From contig DDJC01000041.1 in NCBI GenBank assembly GCA_002339015.1, forward strand, positions 14,206-24,080: a DNA stretch of 9,875 bases, in the 5' to 3' direction. Below, piece by piece: positions 5,675-9,875 of this stretch. Under the pieces are notes generated by a model that did no database searches, was not told the DNA's origin, and saw only the letters and a program-made list of their open reading frames with translations. The DNA is from Burkholderiales bacterium UBA1834 (GTDB lineage: Bacteria > Pseudomonadota > Gammaproteobacteria > Burkholderiales > Burkholderiaceae_C). Within the stretch, counting starts at the first letter, position 1. Every line of letters starts with the position of its first letter. The translations under genes and the position numbers were made by a program.

Positions 5675-7366
5675 TCAGAGTTCGTCGCGGCTGTCTTCGC
5701 GCATGGTCTGGCGCCAGCGCGCCACGCGGGCATCGAGCACTGACAACTCGATCAACTCAGCTGCGCTGGGCTGCGTGATGCGCTTGCGCACGCCGTCCAC
5801 GCGGTCAATGGCGCCTTGCAGATTGCCCGAGGCCGCGGCGGCTTCGGCGTCCGCACGCACGGCGCGCAGAGGCTGGTCCAGCCGCTGCCAGGCCCCGCTG
5901 AGGTATGTCCACCCTGCGGCATCCTCGGGGCGGTTGCTCAGGTGGGGCTGCAGCAGGTTGACCACCTCCTGCAAGGCGGTGGTTTCCTCGCGTGAATCAG
6001 GCAGGGTCAGCGTGGTGCGCGCCAGCATCATGATCTCGGGCCGGGCCCTGGGCTGAAGGCCAGAGGCCGCGGGTTGGGCCAAGGCCTGCTGCAGCGTGGT
6101 CTGGGCCAGCACGGCACGACCGGTTTCCACGCCGGCGTCGACCTCGGCCAGCGTGAGCACGCGCCGCACTTCAGGCTGCACCGAGGCTGGCAAGGCGCCG
6201 GCTTCGCGCCGGGCCTGCGCCAGGGCGCGCTCGATCTCGGCGCGGTCGCGCAGACGAGTGGCCGCGACCAGTGCGGTGTACTGGCGCGCCAGCTTGTCCA
6301 CCGGGGTGGCGTCGGCAGGCAGCAAGGTCGGCCGAACCAGCGACATCAGCGACACGCTGCGGGTGTCCATCAGCACCTTGGCCCGCGCCGACATCAGCGC
6401 ATGGCGCACCTGCAGCAGCGTCTGGGCATCGTCGGCGTGGGGGGCAATGGCCGCGTTCCAGGCCTGCGAACCCATGCGTGCACGCGCTTCACCGATGCGC
6501 TCCGTGGTCAGCGGGTGGCTGCGCAGATAGGGGTAGCTGCCATCGTCATTCAGGCGGGAGGCCTGCTGGAGCTGCTCAAACATCTGCGCCATGCCGCCCG
6601 GTGCATAGCCGGCGTCCGTGAGCACGCCGAAGCCGACACGGTCGGCCTCGCGCTCCATGTCGCGCGAGAAATTGAGCTGGCCCTGGATGGCCATGCCCTG
6701 CCCGCCCATGATCATGGCCTGGGCTGCCTGTGGCGCCCGGCTGGCCGCCAGCACACCCAGGATCATGCTGGCCAGCCCCACCCAGGAGGTCTGCTTGGAC
6801 TGGTCGATCATGCGCGCGATGTGGCGCTGCGTGACATGGGACATTTCGTGGGCCAGCACCGAGGCCAGCTCGTCCGGCGTGCGCGTCATGGCCAGCAGGC
6901 CCAGGTGAACGCCGATGTAGCCGCCAGGCAGCGCGAAGGCGTTGACGCTGCGCTCGCGCACCAGGAAGGGCCGCCAGGCGTAGACGCCTTCCAGATCCGG
7001 GCCGATCTCGCCGCGCCGGCGGGCAGCGCCTTGCAGCGACGTCCAGATCGAGCCGATGTACTCCAGCACCAGGGGGTCGTCGATGATGTCCGGATCGCGC
7101 AGGATGGAACGCATGATGCGATCGCCCAGCCGGCGCTCGGCCGCCGGGCTGAGCGATTGCGAACTCACATCACCCAGCGCCGGCAACAGGTTGCCGTCCA
7201 CATTGGAAGCGGCTGCGGCACGCCCAGCCGGCGCCGTGTGCGACAGGACCGGCAAGGGCAGCACCATGGGCATCGTCAGCAGGCTCATGCCCAGGATGCG
7301 CGCCAGGCGATGCGTCGCGCGGCGGACAACGGGAGAAGCGAGATGCGGTCGGTTCGTGATACTCAT
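5675..7366 (-). CDS. M48-family periplasmic metalloprotease, BepA/YfgC-like
   Basis: This probable periplasmic zinc protease has 563 residues from the chosen ATG. In E. coli, BepA degrades or assists misassembled outer-membrane proteins such as LptD. Visible here are an N-terminal hydrophobic export signal (about 26-45), the zinc site HEMSH (173-177), the third ligand in EREAD (238-242), and SHPLTTERI (283-291). The last contains the histidine (H284) equivalent to the BepA active-site switch. The C-terminal part is alanine-rich and helical, consistent with TPR-like repeats. It is longer than E. coli BepA (about 487). The start is ambiguous: the frame is open to a GTG at 7444, and neither candidate has a clear ribosome site. 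I chose 7366 because it puts the signal peptide nearer the N-terminus. It is divergent from moaC and reads toward the hmu operon without a convincing terminator. Confidence 0.88.
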   Translation of the reverse strand: MSITNRPHLASPVVRRATHRLARILGMSLLTMPMVLPLPVLSHTAPAGRAAAASNVDGNLLPALGDVSSQSLSPAAERRLGDRIMRSILRDPDIIDDPLVLEYIGSIWTSLQGAARRRGEIGPDLEGVYAWRPFLVRERSVNAFALPGGYIGVHLGLLAMTRTPDELASVLAHEMSHVTQRHIARMIDQSKQTSWVGLASMILGVLAASRAPQAAQAMIMGGQGMAIQGQLNFSRDMEREADRVGFGVLTDAGYAPGGMAQMFEQLQQASRLNDDGSYPYLRSHPLTTERIGEARARMGSQAWNAAIAPHADDAQTLLQVRHALMSARAKVLMDTRSVSLMSLVRPTLLPADATPVDKLARQYTALVAATRLRDRAEIERALAQARREAGALPASVQPEVRRVLTLAEVDAGVETGRAVLAQTTLQQALAQPAASGLQPRARPEIMMLARTTLTLPDSREETTALQEVVNLLQPHLSNRPEDAAGWTYLSGAWQRLDQPLRAVRADAEAAAASGNLQGAIDRVDGVRKRITQPSAAELIELSVLDARVARWRQTMREDSRDEL

Positions 7367-7461
7367 CGGGCCAGGGTGTCGTAAGCCACCCAAGTATGCG
7401 CTGACTGCGACCCGCTGCCTGCGGTTTGGTTCCACAATGGGCACGGGTTCGGCAGGTTTTA

Positions 7462-7477
7462 CATCCCTTCAGGGATG
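7462..7477. repeat. short inverted repeat between divergent protease and moaC genes
   Basis: CATCCCT (7462-7468) and AGGGATG (7471-7477) are exact complements separated by two bases. They lie in the divergent intergenic region 38 bases before moaC. The repeat may be a regulator site or a hairpin in the moaC leader. No T run follows on either strand that would suggest termination. No clear promoter hexamers could be assigned in this region. Confidence 0.4.
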
Positions 7478-7514
7478 CGCCTCGGCCCTGTTTTCCCCAA
7501 CGCACGATGACTGC

Positions 7515-8027
7515 ATGAGCTCACTCACCCATTTCGACGATCAGGGCCAAGCCCACATGGTGGATGTGTCGGCCAAGCCGGCCACCTTGCGCGTGGCCGT
7601 TGCCCAGGGCTGCATCCGCATGGCGCCCGACACGCTGCGTACGATCATGCAGGGCAATGCAGGCAAAGGCGATGTGCTGGGCATCGCCCGCATCGCCGCC
7701 ATCCAGGGGGCCAAACGCACGGCTGACCTGATCCCGCTGTGCCACCCGCTGCCGCTGAGCAAGGTCGCGGTCGAACTGGAATGCCAGGAGGGCCTGCCCG
7801 GCGTGGTCTGCCGCGTCACGGCGCAGACCGTGGGCCCCACCGGGGTCGAGATGGAAGCCCTGACCGCCGTGCAGGTGGGTCTGCTGACGATCTACGACAT
7901 GTGCAAGGCCATGGACCGGGGCATGACGATCACCGATGTGGCCTTGCTGGAAAAACGCGGCGGCCGAAGCGGCCATTGGCAGCGCGAACGCCGCGACGTC
8001 GAGCCGCCTTCAGGCGCTCAGACCTGA
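7515..8027 (+). CDS. moaC: cyclic pyranopterin monophosphate synthase MoaC
   Basis: This 170-residue cytoplasmic enzyme of molybdenum cofactor synthesis acts with MoaA to convert GTP to cyclic pyranopterin monophosphate; MoaC catalyses the second step on the MoaA product. It aligns with E. coli MoaC nearly end to end from MSSLTHFDDQGQAHMVDVSA. The known active-site residues fall at the same numbers: K51 (GKGDV), H77 (LCHPL), E112 and E114 (VEMEALTA), D128 and K131 (YDMCKAMD). The ATG at 7515 is supported by this alignment; its ribosome site is weak. No other moa or moe gene is present in the window. The stop codon lies within an 8-bp inverted repeat and the gene converges on the glycosyltransferase 10 bases away. 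The C-terminal tail after SGHWQRERRD is slightly longer than in E. coli. Confidence 0.97.
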   Translation: MSSLTHFDDQGQAHMVDVSAKPATLRVAVAQGCIRMAPDTLRTIMQGNAGKGDVLGIARIAAIQGAKRTADLIPLCHPLPLSKVAVELECQEGLPGVVCRVTAQTVGPTGVEMEALTAVQVGLLTIYDMCKAMDRGMTITDVALLEKRGGRSGHWQRERRDVEPPSGAQT

Positions 8028-8030
8028 AGG
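8007..8030. repeat. convergent-junction hairpin spanning the moaC stop
   Basis: CCTTCAGG (8007-8014) and CCTGAAGG (8023-8030) are perfect reverse complements with an 8-base loop, and the moaC TGA (8025-8027) lies in the right arm. The hairpin sits exactly where moaC and the minus-strand glycosyltransferase gene converge. Neither strand has a U tract after it, so it is not a standard intrinsic terminator. It may still help end or stabilise either transcript. Confidence 0.5.
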
Positions 8031-8037
8031 AACGGCC

Positions 8038-9861
8038 TCAGCGGGGCAGCACCTGCCGCCAGGTGTAGCGACCTTTGGGCGGGTCGCACTGGAAGGGACG
8101 CGGGACCACGCCCTTCATGACGTCCGGCTTGCCGCACACCGCCAGGAACTGCTGGCCCATCGGGTTGCGGAACTCCTTGAGGCGCTGCACCACATAGCGG
8201 GCCTGGTCCACCTGGCCATGTTCGGCCAGCGAACGCGCGTACGCGATCATCAGCCGCGCATCGACCAAGTTGTGCAAGGTACGCTTGAACGCCTGGGGCG
8301 GGCGGGAAGGCTCGTCGGCCTCGGGGCCGGTCACGTCGGCGTAGTCGGCCTGGTAGCCGAACCACAGGCGCTTCTGGCCGTGCTGAATGCGTTCATCCAA
8401 CGGGCCGGCACCAGCGCGTGGCGCATAGATATTGGCGGCCCACTGGTAGTCAATCGCCGCCCACAGCGCGCCCAGCACCATGGCGCCGCACAGCACCAGA
8501 TGCGCCCAGCCCGTGGGCGGAGATTCATCACGCCGAGCGGAGGCCGGCACCACGGGCACCACCTTCACGCCCGCGCGCGCCGCCAACCCCAGACCCCACA
8601 CGAAGGCGCAGGGCAGCAGAAAGTAGCTGTACCACAGCGGGTACTCCAGCAGGCTGTGCAGCCCCGCCATGCTGACCATGGTGGCTGCAGCCGGCACCAC
8701 CGCGTCCGTGTCCTTGCGACCGGGCCACCACAGCACCCACACGCCCCAGGCACTCAAAGCCGTCAGCAGCAGCGCCATCGGCACCCCCAGCTCGACCGCC
8801 CACTGCAGCAGCACGTTATGCGTGTGGTCGAAGAAGGCCACAGGCCGGCTCGGGAACTCGGACAGGGTCCAGGCCAGGTTGAACTCGCCCCAGCCCACGC
8901 CGGTCCAGGGATTCTGACGAACCAGGGCCAGCGTATCGGCCCAGATCTTGAAACGCGAACTGGAGATGTCGCTGCCATCGTGCAGGCGCGCCTCCCCCGC
9001 GAAGGCATGGCCTTCGCCCGCCTGGGACCACCACGACATGCCCAGCCACCAGGCGCCGTAGACCAGCGGCGCGGCGATCAGCAACCAGCGCAGGGTGCGC
9101 GGCAGACCCCGGTCACGCCAGCCCCACAGCAGCAGCAGCAGCATGGCCAGCATGCCGGTGCGCGACGCCGTCCAGACGATGGCCCCCACGCACAGCACGA
9201 ACAGCAGCTGCGCCGCCACCAGAGGCCAGCGCCCACGGCGGCCGAGCCAGACAGCGGCGCAGGCCGACCAGAACAGCAAGGTGCTGAAGTGATTGGGCTG
9301 GCGCAGATTGCCGACGGCCCGGCCGGGCGTGGTGGATTCGGCGATGAAGGTGCCATCGGCCAGTTGGGGCATGAACACCTGGATCACGGCCAGCACAATG
9401 CCCGCTACACCGGCCCAGGCCAGACCGGCGCAGAACAGGTCCATCAGTTCGGCCACCTCGATGCGGTGGGCTGCACGCCAGGCTGTCCACAGCACCAGCC
9501 AGGCCGACAAGGCCAGGCCCGAGGCCATCAGCCCCAGCCCGACCGGCAGGCCCGTGGCCCACACCGAGCCCAGCGCCGATCCCGCACAGAGCCAAAGCAC
9601 CAGCGACAGACCGATGACCGGGCCATCGGCCTTCATGCTCGATTCATCACTCCGCCCGATCCACCAGGCCAGGGCCATCATCCACAGCCCCCAGCCAAAA
9701 ACTCCCAGTACCTGGTTGTAGAACGTGATGGACGGCGGATCGCTTTCGGCCAGCAAGGTTGGCAGCAGCAAGGCCAGCAACGCCAGCGGCAGGCCCAGCA
9801 GGCGGACACCGGGCATGGCCAGGGCGGAGGAAGACAACTGGTTCGCGGTCATGGCGCGCAT
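8038..9861 (-). CDS. pglL: PglL-like O-oligosaccharyltransferase / O-antigen ligase family protein
   Basis: This 607-residue multi-pass inner-membrane protein has hydrophobic segments from residue 17 to about 475 and a soluble C-terminal tail. Diagnostic blocks are GRAVGNLRQPNHFSTLLFW (180-198), TASRTGMLAMLL (231-242), NPWTGVGWGEF (317-327), DHTHNVLLQWAVELG (345-359) in the large periplasmic loop region, and HSLLEYPLWYSYFLLP (402-417). These fit the Wzy_C/PglL architecture, which transfers lipid-linked glycans to proteins, often pilins. Length and the GNLRQPNH block favour PglL over WaaL (about 400 aa), but WaaL or Wzy activity is not excluded. ATGs at 9861 and 9852 lack clear ribosome sites, and the frame stays open to the window edge, so the true start could lie outside. 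Confidence 0.82.
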   Translation of the reverse strand: MRAMTANQLSSSALAMPGVRLLGLPLALLALLLPTLLAESDPPSITFYNQVLGVFGWGLWMMALAWWIGRSDESSMKADGPVIGLSLVLWLCAGSALGSVWATGLPVGLGLMASGLALSAWLVLWTAWRAAHRIEVAELMDLFCAGLAWAGVAGIVLAVIQVFMPQLADGTFIAESTTPGRAVGNLRQPNHFSTLLFWSACAAVWLGRRGRWPLVAAQLLFVLCVGAIVWTASRTGMLAMLLLLLWGWRDRGLPRTLRWLLIAAPLVYGAWWLGMSWWSQAGEGHAFAGEARLHDGSDISSSRFKIWADTLALVRQNPWTGVGWGEFNLAWTLSEFPSRPVAFFDHTHNVLLQWAVELGVPMALLLTALSAWGVWVLWWPGRKDTDAVVPAAATMVSMAGLHSLLEYPLWYSYFLLPCAFVWGLGLAARAGVKVVPVVPASARRDESPPTGWAHLVLCGAMVLGALWAAIDYQWAANIYAPRAGAGPLDERIQHGQKRLWFGYQADYADVTGPEADEPSRPPQAFKRTLHNLVDARLMIAYARSLAEHGQVDQARYVVQRLKEFRNPMGQQFLAVCGKPDVMKGVVPRPFQCDPPKGRYTWRQVLPR

Positions 9862-9875
9862 TGTCGCCGCAAGCC

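Noticed and set aside
6074..7384. A 436-codon plus-strand open frame antisense to the M48 protease
   Set aside because: It has no motif or ribosome site of note, while the minus-strand frame holds HEMSH, EREAD and the SHPLTTER block.

Overview
The window looks like chromosomal DNA from a high-GC betaproteobacterium, most likely a member of Burkholderiales in the Comamonadaceae/Sphaerotilaceae range. That placement is an inference from the strong G/C bias at third codon positions, the Bordetella/Burkholderia-like heme operon order and the protein sequences. It cannot be refined without a database search. I see no mobile elements, CRISPR arrays, rRNA or tRNA genes, and all complete genes look intact.

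Layout from left to right. Positions 1-131 are non-coding and carry a near-perfect Fur box (57-79), which probably serves a gene off the left edge, and a hairpin likely to terminate the next gene. An alx/terC-family membrane protein (132-1091, minus) is preceded by a clear yybP-ykoY manganese riboswitch (1164-1275), so it is probably an Mn2+ exporter. A strong intrinsic terminator (1337-1373) separates it from a five-gene minus-strand heme-uptake operon. In transcription order the operon encodes a small HemP-like protein, HmuS (cytoplasmic heme-binding protein), HmuT (periplasmic heme-binding protein), HmuU (permease) and HmuV (ATPase). A perfect palindromic Fur box (5601-5623) covers its promoter. 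Next comes a BepA/YfgC-like M48 metalloprotease (5675 to about 7366, minus). Divergent from it is moaC (7515-8027, plus) for molybdenum cofactor synthesis. Converging on moaC is a PglL/O-antigen-ligase-family membrane glycosyltransferase (8038-9861, minus), whose start lies at the right edge.

How the genes work together. Under iron starvation, release of Fur should switch on hemP-hmuSTUV. HmuT would capture heme in the periplasm, HmuUV would import it with ATP hydrolysis, and HmuS would receive it in the cytoplasm. The operon lacks the TonB-dependent outer-membrane receptor that usually leads such clusters, and it has no TonB/ExbBD or heme oxygenase. The second Fur box at the left edge shares 22 of 23 bases with the operon box and is a good candidate to control a receptor or other iron gene just outside the window. 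The Mn-responsive alx gene between the two Fur boxes makes this a small Fe/Mn homeostasis neighbourhood. The right-hand genes (protease, moaC, glycosyltransferase) are housekeeping or envelope functions with no visible link to iron.

I do not see a wholly new system. The points most worth checking are the riboswitch, the atypical HemP-like protein, the twin Fur boxes, the missing receptor, and a perfect 9-bp inverted repeat just upstream of the riboswitch.
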